The notes under the pieces were generated by a model. The model did not search any database, was not told the DNA's origin, and saw only the letters and a list, made by a program, of their open reading frames with translations. Of a DNA stretch of 64,000 nt, positions 10,471 to 25,100 are shown piece after piece. A program made the translations under genes and the position numbers. This DNA comes from Paraphoma chrysanthemicola (taxonomy: Eukaryota > Ascomycota > Dothideomycetes > Pleosporales > Phaeosphaeriaceae). Every line of letters begins with the position of its first letter. Positions within the stretch are counted from its first letter, which is position 1. The DNA lies in NCBI GenBank assembly GCA_020744225.1, contig JAGMWG010000006.1:372001-436000 (forward strand), read 5' to 3'.

Positions 10471-12099
10471 GAAGCTACCTTACTATAACTTACTATATAC
10501 TAAGTAGAGTTAAATATAGTAGAAATAAGCTAGTTTAGCCTAAGTTAACGTAATAAAGAGAGACTCTAACTTTCTACTCTTACTTAGTAAGAGCTAGGTA
10601 AGAGAAGTCTTAGCTCTATATAGAGCCTTACTAGCTTAGAACTCTTAGACTTAGTATAGTTAAGTATTTTTTATAAGGCTTTAACTTCTAAACTTTTACT
10701 TTCTAGTTTAACTTTAGTAAGTTTCTAGAGTTTCTTTTAGTAGACCTATAGCTTCTAATAGAGCTAGATTAAAGTAATTTAGAGTAATTTAAGGCTAACT
10801 ATAGTATAGGTTCTTAAACTCTACTCTTATAACTTACCTTAGCCTAGCTTAACCTATATATACTATATAAGACCTAATCTAGTCTATTTTAGTTTAAATT
10901 AACTTCTATAACACCTATATCTATTATATTAGATAGTATTAATATTAAAGTACTTAGTAACTTCTATACTAACTCTAATAAGTAGAGTATATAGCTTTAT
11001 ATAGGCTGTATAACTAGAATAGTAAAAGATACCTTCTTTATCTTTAGAGAGCTCTACTATAGATTTCTAGTATTCTTAGAGAGTTTAGATATTCTAAGAA
11101 AGAGTATAAACTCTACTAATAACTCTAGCTACGTTTATAAGGTCTATTACTATACTATCTATCTTATTATAAGTAAAGGCTATATTACTATAAGTAAAAG
11201 ACTCTTAAAAAGCTTAGATTAGACTAATTTAGCTTAATTTAGTCTCTTAAGAACACTAATAATAATCTTAAGACTATTATTATATAGCTAAAGATTATCT
11301 ATAATACTTCTAAGCCTACTAAATATAGTAAGACTAAGTACTAAGCTTATACTCTAGCTAAGACTCTTTATACTTACTTAGATTAGTAAGTATCTAAAAA
11401 GACCTAATTTAAGTTAACTTAGAGTAAAATAAGACTAATAGTATTATAGCGCTCCTTTTACTCTATATATAGTTAAGTTATACTTCTATAATAGTAAAAT
11501 CTATAATAATTATCTTTCTTAGTCTATAGTTTACTTCTATAAGAATACTAAGTCTAAGACTACACTTAAGACTTATAAGTAGATAGACTAGTCTTATATT
11601 AACTCTCTAGTAGCTAAGTAGCTTAATAACCTCTAAAATACCTCTAGTAGACGTAGACGTAAGGTATATAACTCTAATATAAGCTAATTTAGCCTAATTT
11701 AACTCTACTAACTCTAATAGTGTAAGTATAACAACGTTAAAGCTGTAACACTTCTAACTATAGCTAAGACTACTAAGAAAAAGACTAAGAACGCTTAGCG
11801 CAACTATATTACCTCTACTTATTCTACTATAGATAAGACTAGTAAAGTCTAGAATAAGAAGAGTACTAAGTTAGCTAGAGAAGTTAATAAGGCGTATTAT
11901 AAGATCTAAGAACTTAAGCTTCTTTATTAAGTAATAGATTAATATTATTTAAGCTAAAATAGCTTAAACTAGGTTAAATTAGAGTAGATAGAATTTAAGA
12001 AATATAGTTTAGTTTTTATAGACTTAATATAACTTAAAATAGACTAATTTAAGGTAAGTATATATAGAGTTATATACTCTAAAGACGTATTCTCTTATT

Positions 12100-15000
12100 A
12101 GCTAGTAAAAACTAGCTTAACTTTACTAAATTTTCTCTACATCTTTCTTAAGATAATATTTCTAATTCTTTAGAAATTTTATAAGTTCTTTATATAGACT
12201 AATTAGCACTTAACTATTAAACTTCTCTATAAACTCTATAAAAAAAATTAAAGAAGAAGATATTAGGCTAAATTAGGTTAAATTAACTCTAATTATCGTA
12301 TCTACTCTTACCTTACTTACATCTCTCTTAACTTATCTCTCTTCTTTTTAAGAAGTTATTCTTAATACTTTACTAGTATAGTTAGCTATAGCTTATATTT
12401 AGAGAGAATCTTATAATTCTTTTAGAACTTCTATAAAGTATTTCTAGAAATAAAGCTTCTAAGTTTCTAAGAATTTTTCTTCTTAGAGTAACCTCTCTAC
12501 TTAATAAAGTATTCCTAGCTTCTAGAGATATTCTATCTTCTTTTAATAATCTTTTCTACTTTATATATATTATTACTAAAACTTTATAGAATATTTACTA
12601 TTAGAGTATTTAAGTAAGAAATTAGAGTCTTATTTCTATAAAGTTCTAATAAGAAGACGTAAAAGATAGAATAGATATTCTAAAGACTTAGAATGTTAAC
12701 TTTAAAGGCTAATAAGCTAACTTATTCTTCTATAATCTCTAGTCTAATATATTTCTAATCTAGTTTCTTTTTAAGCCTTAATAATTTAATATTTTTATTA
12801 GATAGTAGTATTTTATTCTCTACTTTAAAGAAAATAGGTATTCTCTTTCTATTAGTACATTATTTCTAATATATATTTACTAATTTAATATTCTACTTAT
12901 AGATCTACTATAGATTAATTACTTTTACTACTATTCTATATTCTAAGAGTAATTCTTCTTTACTTAAGTCTAAATTAAACTAATTTACTCTTTTTAAGTC
13001 TAAGCTAGTATTAGCTTAGAAGAGAGATATCTTTATAGTAGTATAGACACTATTATTATAGACAAACTCTACTATTAGTAGCTATTATACCTAGTTATTC
13101 TATTCTAGTAAATAGTAAATTCTTAGGTATTATTCTAGCGTTTAGTTCTATCTTTTAGTTTAGCTATTAGTCTTAGAGTAGTAAGTAGAAGTTAGAACTT
13201 TATAAGCGTTTAGGTAGTAGTTAAATATCTTCTAATACTTTACGTTTATTATAAGACTTTAATCTAAGATAATATACTTTAGAACTCTATAAAGTTAGAT
13301 AACTTTACGTATCTAGACGTAAACTAAGTTCTTACTATTCTAGTCTATTTGTACTAGAATATAGTACGCTATTTTAGTTAGTCTATTAATAACTACTATT
13401 ATAGTATTATAATTTAATCTTAATTAGCTATAGTAAAGTAAGTCTATAATAAAATTAAATATTACCTTCTTCTAGACTCTATCTAGTAGTAGTAGAGAAG
13501 TAAGAAGTCTATAAAAGTAATATTATGTACTAGTAGCTCTTTTATAGTATAAGTAGGCTTAGCACTATATATTAACCTCTTTAACTATTTCTTTCTACTT
13601 ATACTAATACCTTACTTTCTTAAGTATCTTATAGAAGCTAAAGTAACTTACTATAGAGTTATAATAAGCTTCTTTAAAAGCTCTCTATTTCTTCTTAGAA
13701 GTTTTAAGATTAATAAGAGTATAATATCTTAATTTAGATTAAATTAACTTAGTTAGAAGTACTCTATTCTTAACTTTATCTTCTTAAAAAGAAGAGTTCT
13801 TAGACTTAGTCTTTAAGTTAACTTCTTCTTCTAGAGCTATAGATAAAGATAGTAAAGCTTATTTCTTATTATAGTAAGCTTATATTACCTCTTATAAGTT
13901 AAGTTTATTCTTAGACTTACTTTTTAAATAAGTTATAATAACATTTACTAATACTACTTCTTATAAGCCTCTATTATATAGTAAGTCTTATATAAGTACT
14001 ATAAAAGTCTAATTATACTTCTATATAAGGCGCTAAGTCTTTACTATATAATTAGAGTATTATAAGAGACTATCTATAGAGTTTATAACTTTAGAGTAGT
14101 ACTTTAGAAAGAAATTATACTAAGTTAGCGTTAAGTAGACTCTAACCTACTAGTAGTTTAAAGTTTTAGTCTCTATAAACTATTTAAGATTTATATAGTC
14201 TATTAAGATTTTAAACTGCGTGCCTTTAAAGTAGTATTACTAATACTCTAAGCTTTTAACTATAGCTAGTAGCTCTTAGTTATAAGTATTATAATTATAC
14301 TTAGCTTAGATTAACTTATATAAATAGAAGTTAATTAGCTTCTACATTCTTAAATTAAGTTAATCTAGGCCTTTTTAGAGTATAAGTTAGCTTAGAATAC
14401 TATAAATAGCTTCTCTAGATATATCTACTTTTACTCTTATCTCTCTATTTAGTTCCTAATATACTAGTATAGAGATATCTATAAAAGCTTACTTAAGAGC
14501 TCTAAAAGAAGCCTCTACTTCTTTACTTAAACTAATTATAACTAATTCTTTACGCTTTTAAGTACGTCTACTCTTAGCTTAATTTAGTCTCTTTTAAGTT
14601 AACTTAGTTAAAAGTAGTACTAACTTTAAAAAGTTATATATAAACTATCTATAGTAGTTTATAAAGCTTATAAATATATAAATATTACGTATAGTATATA
14701 GTATTAGCTATTCTATAATTATCTTAATTTAATTCTTATCTATATAGATACTTTTAGACATAATAATATAGCTTAGGTACTTAGTATACTAAGTATACTA
14801 TTTACACTTTAAAAGCTTTATATATAGCTTTACTTTATATAACCTTAATAGTACCTTCTTAATATAAGCTATATACTTCTCTTTTATCTTAGAAAAGATT
14901 AAGATATTATCTAAATAGATAATATATATTATATTAACTAAATCTATTAATACTTAGTTAATATAAGTCTAGAATTATATAGAAGCGTTTATAAGACTAA

Positions 15001-17400
15001 AAGGCATTACTATATACTTAAAATAACTATATTTAGTATAGAAGGTAGTCTTCTACTTATTACTCTTTCTAATTTAGATTCTATAATATATATCTTATAT
15101 ATTTAACTTAGAGTAATACCTAGCTACTACTAAGCGCTCTAAGAATTCTATAATTAAGAGTAAAGAATATTAATTCTTAATAGTTACTTTATTTAAGCTC
15201 TAGTAGTTTATGTAGAGATATAGAGAGCTATTCTTCTTCTTTATAAAGAGAATTAGAGCTCTTACTAGTAACTTTAAATAATAAATCTACTTTCTCTCTA
15301 AGTATTTCTTTAAGTACTTTTAAAGAATATCTAGCTTACTAGAAGAGAGATTATATATAAGCTAGTAGAGTAGTTCTCTCTTTAGTACTAAATTAATAGC
15401 TAGATTATACTATAAGTATTTAGTAAGTTCTTAAGTATTCTTATCTAAGTAAATATTAGTAAACTCTTAATATTAAGAGAGTAGTTAGCTCTTATTAGTC
15501 TAGTTTAGGCTACCTTTATCTATACTTAATACTAGATACACAAAACTATATAAAGTTAGATCTTATATACTTTTATTAAAGTTTTCTATCTTCTCTAGAC
15601 TTACTTTAGCTACTAAGACTTAATTCTTTATCTTTTTACTCTAATAGAGTACTCTTTAAGCTACAAAGTTTAACTTTAAGTTATACGTATCTATTTATAG
15701 TAAGTCTAGATAAATAGAAAACTTTTATAGTACATACACTATAAAAGATACTAGTTAGTATCTTATCTTCTTTTATAAATTAGTAATAGTAACTTTTACT
15801 ATAGTAGTACTATCTAGAGGTATATTTATTCTATTTATAGTCTCTACCTTTAATAAGAAGAGAGAGTTAATCTTTAAGCCTAGTTTCTTTATAAAGGAGC
15901 TAGAAAGTAAGTTTAGTTCTAAACCTAAGTTAATTAGAGCTTCTTTGTAATTAGAAGTTCTAATTCTTATTATTACTATTAGTATACTTCTAGAGTTAGC
16001 TTATCTAATAGTCTCTCTTATTAAGTCTTATAAGCTATACTCTAGTTAGGTAATATAGGTAAAAAGAAGAGCGCTTAGCTCTTTAACCTCTTCTCTTTTC
16101 TTATCTAGTTCTTCTTAGCTAGAAAGTTTATCTTCTTCTTATTAGTGTATATATTTACTTTATACTTTACTTTTTTATATTAGTAATACGTAATATAAGT
16201 AGAATTAGATGCTAATTTACTCTTTAGAGTTAAATTAGCTTATTTAGAACTAGAATATTCTATATAACTTTTCTTCTACTTTTTAGAGATTTTAGAGTTC
16301 TCTAGGTTACTAGCTATAGTTAGATGCAGACAGCTAATCTTCTTCTTTATATTCTTAGGTTTTAGAAGTATATTATAGTATAATTAGCGCTATAAATAAT
16401 TAGTAAGATTCTTAACTTATATAAGAGTAATTTTATTCTTATCTTTTACTTAAGAGAGATTATTCTAGATCTTCTAACGTAGAGTAAAGATATATTAAAA
16501 AACCTTATATTCTTTAGATATCTTCTTCTATAACTTCTTCTATAAGAGGCGTATAGCGTTAAGAAGCTCTATAAGAGACTTATTCTACTTCTAGTATCTA
16601 TAGTTTAAGACTAAGTAGATAATAGAGCAGCGCTCTATCTTTAAGCTTAGAGTATTAAGTATAATCTCTTTAAACTTCTTCTAAGTTAGCTAGCTTATTA
16701 GAATAGGTAGCTTAGTAGCTCTTATAAGACTAAATCTTATTATATATACTATAGGCGTAACTCTATTACGCACCTAGACGCTTTATAGTAACTTTAAGAG
16801 TTTAGAGATATATTATTCTCTAAAATTAATCTTTTATTAGTTTATAGTAAATAACTAGAAGGTCTAGTTAAAGTAACGCTTATAGTTGCACTTCTAGTAG
16901 TTAAACTAAGCGTAATCTTACTTCTTATACTTCTCTAGTAGATTAGATTATAGAAGTATAGTAGTTAGTCTTACTACAAGTATAGTAGTAATAGCTAACT
17001 TAGCTATATCTATTAGAATAGCGCTATAGTTACTAGCCTTATATTAGAGTTAATAATTCTTTAAGTACTTTAATTTATTATATTAGTGCTACTATTTCTT
17101 CTAGAGCTTTAGTTCTTAGATCTAATAGTCTGTATTAGACTTATATAAGTTATTTTAACTTCTTTTAGAGTCTTCTAGCTTAATAGAAGAGTTCTCTTCT
17201 TCTTCTAAACTATTAGTACTTAGAGTAAGCGCCTAGTTACTAGAGAGATACAGAGTTTCTCTTATTAGAATATTATTTCTAGGTTTAATAGCGTAAGACT
17301 TAGAGATATCTCTACTAAGAGTATATAAGTCTATTAGTAGAGGTTAAGCACTTATAGTATTATAAAACGCTCTAGTATAACTAATAGAGTTAGAGTAATT
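12100..17400 (-). pseudogene. Decayed gag-pol of the third element
   Basis: The minus strand carries a complete but stop-riddled gag-pol. The clearest part is reverse transcriptase at about 15.3-14.6 kb, with the catalytic motif at 14906-14917. RNase H and integrase-like sequence follow down to about 12 kb. Most stops fall at codons that would be Trp or Gln in the family, as RIP predicts. No frame is usable. Confidence 0.7.
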
Positions 17401-17404
17401 TAAA

Positions 17405-17583
17405 TATAAGACAAATAGACTAATTAGTACACTAGTAGCGTTAAGATAGATAAATATAAATATATTATCTCTATATAAGAATAGACGAATTACTAAAGAG
17501 TTCTCTAGTAATCTCTTAGCTTATATAGTACTAGTACGCACGTAATAGAAATATAAAGAGCTCTATAAGGTATAGGCCTTATA
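17405..17583 (-). repeat. LTR of the third element (right, 5' LTR)
   Basis: This 179-bp partner of 9994-10172 carries slightly more C and G than its partner, for example AGTACGCACGTAATAG against AGTATATATATAATAAG. Confidence 0.9.
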
Positions 17584-17588
17584 ATAAA
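17584..17588. repeat. Target-site duplication (ATAAA), right copy, third element
   Basis: It is identical to 9989-9993 and directly follows the right LTR. Confidence 0.85.
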
Positions 17589-20500
17589 GTTTATAACTTT
17601 ATTCTTTATATTCTTAAACTTATAGTTTTATTAAATAAGTTTTATAGTTTATATAATTTTAGAATATCTATATATAAGGTTATTGTAATAACTTAGAATA
17701 AGTTCTTTTTATAATTCTTCTAGTACTTTATATATAATTTAAAGTATAGAATATACTTCTTTAAATAGTTCTAAGAATTTATTCTTATTTTATTAAAGTA
17801 GAGGTATAAAAACGTTTATTCTCTTTCTAATTATATTATATCTTCTACTTAGAGTATCTACTCTTCTATTATCTTTGCTAGGAGTATATATAATCTTAAA
17901 TTAATACTATCTAAGTATTTCTAACTATTATACTTATCTTTAATTAAGTTATTTCGTAGTAGTAAAGTGTATAAGGTTTTTATAATCTGTATATATTATT
18001 AGTTTAGAGTAACTTTTAGTATATACTCTCTAATATTCTAATATATATACTATTATAAGAAGTTCTTTATTATAAACGTTATATTATTCTTTTATAAATA
18101 AGAACTTCTTTAAGTAGTAGACTATAAAGTACTACTTACTATTACATTCTTATAGTACAGCTCTACCTATTATAAGATTAGATACATTTATTTTAAATTA
18201 TAGAAGTTTACTACTTTAGAATACTATAAGTACTAGCTTAGTAATATAGACGTTCTTAAGCTTTTTAAATACTTCTTATTAACTTTTACTCTATCTCTAA
18301 GTAGTTTCTTTCTTTATTAACTTAGTTAATAGTATTATAATTTTTGTAAAATCTTAGATAAACTATTTATTAAAGTTTATAAATTCTAAGAAGAACTAGA
18401 TATTTCTTACTATCTTAAGTATAGCTTATTTCTTAATTATTTTAATCTTTTCTTTACTAATTTATACTCTATTAATTCTAATAATATATTCTAAGAATTT
18501 AACTTCTTCTTTATAGAATTTGTATTTTTCTAGCTTTAGTTCTAGATTATATACTTTAAGCCTGCGTAGAACTTCTTTTACTTATTTCTTATATTCTTCT
18601 AAGTTTTCTAAGTAAATTAGAATATTATCTAGATATATAATAGTAAATATATCTAGGTAATTATATAAAGTGTTATTAACTAGCTCTTAATATATTACTA
18701 GTGTGTTAGTTAGACTAAAAAGTATTATAGTATACTTATAGTGTCTGTATCTTATTTAGAATACTATTTTCTATTTCTTACCTTTCTTAATTCTAATAAG
18801 ATTATATACTTCTCTAAGATCTAACTTTATAAAGATCTTTACATATAATAATTTATTACGTAATTTCTATATATTAAGTAATAAGTAGTAATTCTTTTTT
18901 ATAATTATATTTAGTTTACAGTAGTTAATACATAGTTATAATATTTTGTCTTTCTTTAGCGTAAATAAGACTAGGTATTCTACTAAGAACTTAGATTTTC
19001 TAATAAATTCTTTTACTAGATTTTTATTTATTTATTTCTTTAGAATATTAAGCTCTTTTTCTAAAAGTTAGTATATTAGTTTAAATCTAGAGTACTTTTC
19101 TTCTACTAGTTTAATCTTATAATTTTACTTCTAGTATTTTAGTAAGGTATTTAGATCTATTTTCTTAATAAACATTTTAATAAATTTGTTATAAACTACT
19201 AGAATATTTAGAGTAATGCTTTTCTTCTCTTCTCTTACTATAGTACTTAATACTTTTAGTATTTTAGTAGAGTTAACTTTCTTATATTATAAATATTTCT
19301 TTTTATTCTTTAGAATAGTTAGTTATAAAGTAATACTTATAATTATCTTCTTATCTACTAACGTAGTGTATAATTATATAGAAACGTTAGGTATATAGGT
19401 ATCTATTACGTTACCTAATAAGACTTATTAATTTCTCTAATTAATATCTAGATTATAGTCTCTTAGCTATAGTAGTTCTAATATAATATTATAAGAGGCC
19501 TTCTTAAAGATATCTAGACGTACTACTAGACTTTATTCTAGAGTAATAGTTAAGTTTGTACTAACCTTATACTAAATTTATTTTATTAATTTATCTACTA
19601 GTACTATAGTATAGAGTTCTTTTTTAAGTATTAGTTTAAGTCTAGCTCTTTTTACTACTTTCTTAGAAATATAATTTTCTTGTAACTTTAAGTTAATAAG
19701 TACTATTATCTCTTACTTCTTAAGCTTTATTTATATCTTAAGAGCTCTTATTCTAATATTATATAAGTATTAGAATCTTTCTAGTTACTATCTAACTAGA
19801 GTAGTAAACTTATTTTTAAGCTTAGTTCTTTATTTCTTTCTAAAAAAGAATATTTATTAAATCTATTATATTTCTTTTAAATTTCGTAGGTAGTATAATT
19901 AAAGCTTATATAGGTTTGCTAAGTATTATTAAAGTAATATCTATTAACTATAATTTCTTATATAGTAATTCTTTTACTATTATATCTTAAGAAGTAGTTT
20001 ATAGTTTATTTATCTTAAAAGTATATTTTACAAATATTCTTATAGTAGTTAAACTATTATTATTAATAGAATCTAAGAAGTATAGAAAACTATAATATTA
20101 TAATCTTTAATTAGTAATATATCTTATAGTAGTTATAAGTGTATACTTTATAGTATAAGAGATTATAAGTTAGGTTTTAGTAGTTATTATTATAATGTAT
20201 TACTATATAATCTTCTCTAAGTAGTATATATTTAATAATAGTTTTACTCTTTCTTTCTTATTATTTTATTTCTTCTTAGTATAGTCTTAGTATTATCTTG
20301 TTTAAGTTCTTAGAGGTAGTTATTATTTCTTATTTTCTAAGTTCTATATATTCTCTATCTTAACTAAGATAGTTCTTGTAGTAACTATTCTAAGGTAAGA
20401 ATTTATATTTAATTTTTCTTTTTTAATAGAAGTTACAGAATATTTATTTTCTTTTTAAGTGCTCTTTCTTAGTTACGTATTATAAGTTATTCTTAGGTTA

Positions 20501-21700
20501 TTTATAGATAATAAATAAGATATCTTTATCTATAGTTATAAGTTATACATTAGGTTTCTCTAAGTCTTAAATAAACTAGTACTTATTCCTATTCTATAGT
20601 CTATTAATTTTAGTACCTAAGTAGACATTAATTAGTACTACGTTTTCTTTATTAGATTTAGTTTTATTATACTATATTATAGAGGTATTAACGTATAGAG
20701 TAGATATATCTAGCTAAGTAGTATTTTTCTATTCTACTTCTAATATATTATATTCTTCTTTTATTATAAGTATAATAATTTCTTATAGTTTATTATTAGT
20801 CTTAAACCTATTAGTATAGTGTCTAATTATATTAATATAATAAGTAACTTTATTCTTACTATAGTAGTCTCTTAAGAAGTATTCTTTCTTTCTGTAACTA
20901 TAATATACTACGTTCTTCTTACTTTTACTTTTGTTCTTTACCTTCTAAAGTTTATTATTCTTAGTAATACTATCTAGATATATCTACTTAGGTTTTAGTA
21001 AAGTATAGTATCTAGTAGTTTATTTAATGTTTGTAGTGTAAATATAATTTTATTAGTACTTTCTCTTATATAGTTAATCTTTAGTTCTATTCTAGTATCT
21101 CTATATTTCTAGTTATAGCTAGTATAGCTTATTATCTAAGTAAATAGTTTTATTAATAAGTTTATTAAGAATTTTAGTAGAAGTACTTATTTATATAAGT
21201 TCTCTAAGAACTTATAGCTTAAGTTCTTATTAAAATATACGTTTAAGAGCTTATTTATTCTACTTAATCTGTATAGTATATTATTAGAATAGATTAGCGT
21301 AGTTAGTAATAGAGTTAGTTTATTTAAGTTTCTAGATATCTCTTTTAGCTTTAATAGTTTTCTTATAAGCGCTAAAGATCTATTTAATTTATTATTTAAA
21401 CTTATTCTAATTCTTAAATATTATAGTAATCTTAAAGTCTATTACGTTTCTGTCTATATATTATATTAGTTAGAGTTTAATCTATTTAAAGGTACTACTT
21501 CTTAGATAAGTAGCTGCTAGAGTGTCTTTGTCTTTAGATTTAATTATTAGGTTTATATAGTAGTAGAGGTTATAGTAAAGTAGCTATGTATCTAACTAAT
21601 TATAGTTACTATAGTACTTAGGTACCTTATCTATATAGTCTTTAGTAGCCTAGAGTTTAGAAGTTAGAGTTATATCTATATTACTTATCTTAAAATAGTA
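17589..21700 (-). pseudogene. Decayed gag, protease, reverse transcriptase and RNase H of the second element
   Basis: On the minus strand, sequence near 18.9-18.6 kb reads as reverse transcriptase (LKKDKIL.LCINYCKLNI, then LDLREVYNLIRIKKG). RNase H-like sequence with a Y.EY..KSYSKLIIYTDYKNL pattern lies near 18.0-17.8 kb. The gag/zinc-knuckle part is at about 20.3-21.6 kb. The pol frame is cut by the third element at 17588. A 60-codon open stretch on the plus strand at 19216-19398 is a by-product of base composition and is not a gene. Confidence 0.7.
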
Positions 21701-21707
21701 TTTAAAG

Positions 21708-22126
21708 TATTAAGATAGTAGCTTATAGAGACTAGAGTAGACTAGTTAATATATAAGAGAGCTCTAGAGTTTATTTAAAGAGAATAAGTGTAGAGTAAAA
21801 GAGTAAGCTTAAGTAGTCTAGAGTAAATTATCTATCTTAGAATATTAAGTTAAATATAATAAGAGATAGGCTCTTATTACAGTTGTCTATATACTAAGTA
21901 CTTTATAGTACTTAAGCTAAGTAGTTTAAGAAGAACTTAAGCTAACTTGTCTAAGAAGTGTACTAAGACTCTTTCTTAAGCTTAAGAGTTTAAGAATTAC
22001 GTAACGTTAGCTCTACTCTAAAGTAGCGCGTACCTATTAGTTCTTAACTACTAGTCTCGTAGGTAACTATACTTCTTATACTCTTCTATTCATAACTTAT
22101 GTTATTCTCTTCTAAGGTTCGTAATA
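21708..22126 (-). repeat. LTR of the second element (right, 5' LTR)
   Basis: This 419-bp partner of 7824-8244 starts TATTAAGATAGTAGC and ends GGTTCGTAATA. Confidence 0.88.
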
Positions 22127-22131
22127 ATTAA
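22127..22131. repeat. Target-site duplication (ATTAA), right copy, second element
   Basis: It is identical to 7819-7823. The outer element's protease-region frame resumes here. Confidence 0.85.
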
Positions 22132-25100
22132 TAAATACTAGATAAAGGTAACTCTAGACGTTCTAAGCTTAGCTAGTAAAGATATTATATTAGAGCTTCT
22201 TTAGTTAAAGAATATAAACTCTAGAATAGATTAGGTAAATAATATACTATTCTTTAATAAATATATAGCTATATATAGACTTTAGTCTATATATAAGTAG
22301 AGTTTAGTAGTAGAAGAGAAGATAATAAATAAGATTACTTTAAATAAGACGCGCTATTAGAAAAATAGAGTAGTTAGCTTAATAGATAAAATAAAGAAAG
22401 CTATACAGATTATAAAGAAAGAAGATATTCTTTTACTAGTTCTAAAGATCTACTATTAATAGAGATATATATTTAAGAAATCTATAAACTAAGTAGTATT
22501 ACTAGAATATAAACTATAAGATTATAAGATTAATCTAGAAGAAGATAAAGAACTACTCTTCTTACTAATATATAAACTATTAGAATCTTAACTAAAAGTA
22601 GTAAAAGAATATATTAATAAAAACTTAGCTAAAGAATATATCTACAAATTAGAATTACTAGTAAGATTTTCTATTCTCTTTATACTAAAGAAAGATAGAA
22701 GTTTATAACTATGTATTAACTATTATAAACTAAATATAATAATATAAAAGAATAAGTACTTACTACTAAATATCTTAGAGCTATAAGACTAACTCTTAAA
22801 AGCTAAGATCTTTATCTTACTAGACTTATATAATAGATACTATTAAGTTAGAATTAAGAAAGAAGAAGAATAGAAGATAGCGTTCTAAATAAGATATAGC
22901 TACTATAAATACTACGTTATACTATTTAGATTAACTAATACTTCTATAATCTTTTAGGTATTAATTAATAATATACTAAGAAAGTATCTTAATATATTTA
23001 TTATAGCTTATCTTAATAATATTCTTATATACTTAGAAAATAAGAAAGACTATAAAAAACACGTTAAGATAGTACTAGAATACCTTAATAAATATAATCT
23101 ACGCCTAAAACTATTTAAGTATAGTTTTTATAAGAAAGAACTAGACTTTCTAGAGTATATAGTAAGTATCTATAAAGTATAAATTAGTAAAGAAAAGATC
23201 TATACTATTAAAGAATAAATAGTACTATAAAATATTAAAGATATATAATTCTTTCTAGAGTTTATAAACTTTAATAGAATATTTATTAAAAACTACTCTT
23301 AAATTATTATACTACTTATAAGACTTATATAAAAAGAAGTAATATAGAGATAAAGTAAATTATAGTAGAAAGCGTTTAAATAACTTAAATAGGTATATAT
23401 AGAAGAACTAGTACTTAAGATATTTAAGCTAAATAAACTATTCTAGTTAGAAATAGATACCTCTAATCTAGTAATAAGTACTATATAAATATAACTATAT
23501 AATAGAAAATAGTACCTAGTAGTATATTACTCTAAGAAATTTAGTAAAGTAAAAGAAAGATATAATATATATAATAAAGAACTACTTACTATAGTAAAAG
23601 TACTTAAATACTAGAAGATCTACTTATATAGTAGCTCTAAGCTTAAAATCTTTATAGACTATAAAAATCTATAGTACTTTATAATAACAAAAGTACTTAA
23701 TAGATAATAAGTTAGATAGTTAGAATTACTAAAAGAATATAAGTTTAAGATTACCTATACTCTAGGAAAAGATAATAGTAAAGTAAACATTTTAAGCTAA
23801 TAATATAATATTATAAGTATAAAAACAATTAAGAAAGATACTATTCTTAAAACTAATAAAGATAAATCTCTTAGTACTATAATTAAAGTTAATAATATTA
23901 TAATAATTACTATTAAAGTTTCTAAGAAACTATAAGAAGCTATTATTTAAGATTACTATAACAACCTAATTTATAGATACTTAGAAGTATTATGTATAAT
24001 AGAAATAATATAGTATAACTATAGCTTTAAGAATATAAAGAATAAGATAAGCGCTTATATTAAAAGGTATACTAACTATTAAAAAAATAAGTATAGTACG
24101 TATACACTATATAGAGAAATATAAGTTCTAGAAATACTAGATAAGCTATAAACTAATATCTTAATAAACTTTATTACGAGACTACTAGAGTTATAGAACT
24201 CTATAACTAACGTTACTTATAATGCTATACTAGTAGTTATAAATAAGTTTACTAAAGTAATAGAAGTAATACTCTTTAGAAGAAATTATATAGTAAAATA
24301 ACTAGGCTATATTATTAATAATAGAGTAATCTACTACTATAGAATTTTAAAGATAATTATAAGTAACTAAGATAAGCTATTTATATTAAATTATTAGGCT
24401 ACACTTATAAGAGTAATTAGTATTTAAAGAAAGCTATCTATAGTATACTATCTAGAAACTAATAGATAAATAGAAAGAATAAATAGAATACTTAAGGCCT
24501 ATTTATAAACCTACCTTACTCTAAAATAAGATAACTAAGTACTACTACTACTTATAGTGTAGTTAGCGTATAATAATAAGATATTAGAGTTAATAGAAAA
24601 AATACTATTCTTTACTAATTATAAAAGACACTTATATCTTTTTAAAAGAATACTATCTAGTCTAAATACTAAAGCTATACTATAAATAGTAGAAGAAATT
24701 AAGAAAACTTATAAAGAAATACAAAATTATATTAAGAAGGTATAATAATAAAGTATCTTATATATTAACAAAAAATAAAAAATAGCACCTTAGCTAAAAA
24801 AGAGAGATAAAGTATACTTACTTACTAGAAACTTATAAACTAAATAACTAAGTAAGAAACTAGATTACGTTAAAGTTAGACTATTTTTAGTTCTTAAGAA
24901 AAATAGCTCTATAATATATATATTAGATCTACCTAAGAATATAAAAGTATATTCTAGATTCTATATTAAGCTATTAGAACTAGCTAACTCTAATATACTA
25001 CTATAGTAAACCTTTTACTATATAACTAAGAAAGAAAATAAGTTTAAGATTAAAGAAATCTAAGACTACTAAGATACTAAACAAATTAAACTATAAGAAT

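Larger units (their letters stand above)
9994..17583 (-). mobile_element. Third, innermost Ty3/Gypsy-type LTR retrotransposon (minus strand), RIP-degraded
   Basis: Short 179-bp LTRs (9994-10172 and 17405-17583) with ATAAA duplications bound a 7.6-kb element inserted in the pol region of the second element. Minus-strand reading shows reverse transcriptase with a YLDN motif at 14906-14917 (originally YLDD). The neighbouring runs N.YSLLLIIE and SYFKYIVMPFSLINAS are characteristic of Ty3/Gypsy reverse transcriptase. Upstream on the minus strand (17.2-16 kb) is the gag/protease part and downstream (13.7-12 kb) the integrase part. A long non-coding tail (about 12-10.2 kb) holds a 40-bp tandem array. 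This is the youngest insertion of the three by nesting order. Confidence 0.88.
7824..22126 (-). mobile_element. Second, nested Ty3/Gypsy-type LTR retrotransposon (minus strand), RIP-degraded
   Basis: LTRs at 7824-8244 (421 bp) and 21708-22126 (419 bp) lie in direct orientation, bounded by ATTAA duplications. Termini read TATTAAG...ATAATA or GTAATA, consistent with an original TG...CA pair after RIP. Minus-strand reading gives gag and zinc knuckle (about 21.6-20.3 kb), protease, reverse transcriptase (catalytic YLDN at 18624-18635, originally YLDD) and RNase H down to 17.6 kb. A third element interrupts it there. Integrase and a C-terminal domain follow at 9.99-8.25 kb. Without the insert it is about 6.7 kb. 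Confidence 0.88.

Noticed and set aside
19216..19398. Plus-strand 60-codon frame in the retrotransposon block
   Set aside because: It is a Phe/Ile/Leu/Tyr-rich by-product of AT-rich RIPed sequence, antisense to decayed pol of the second element.
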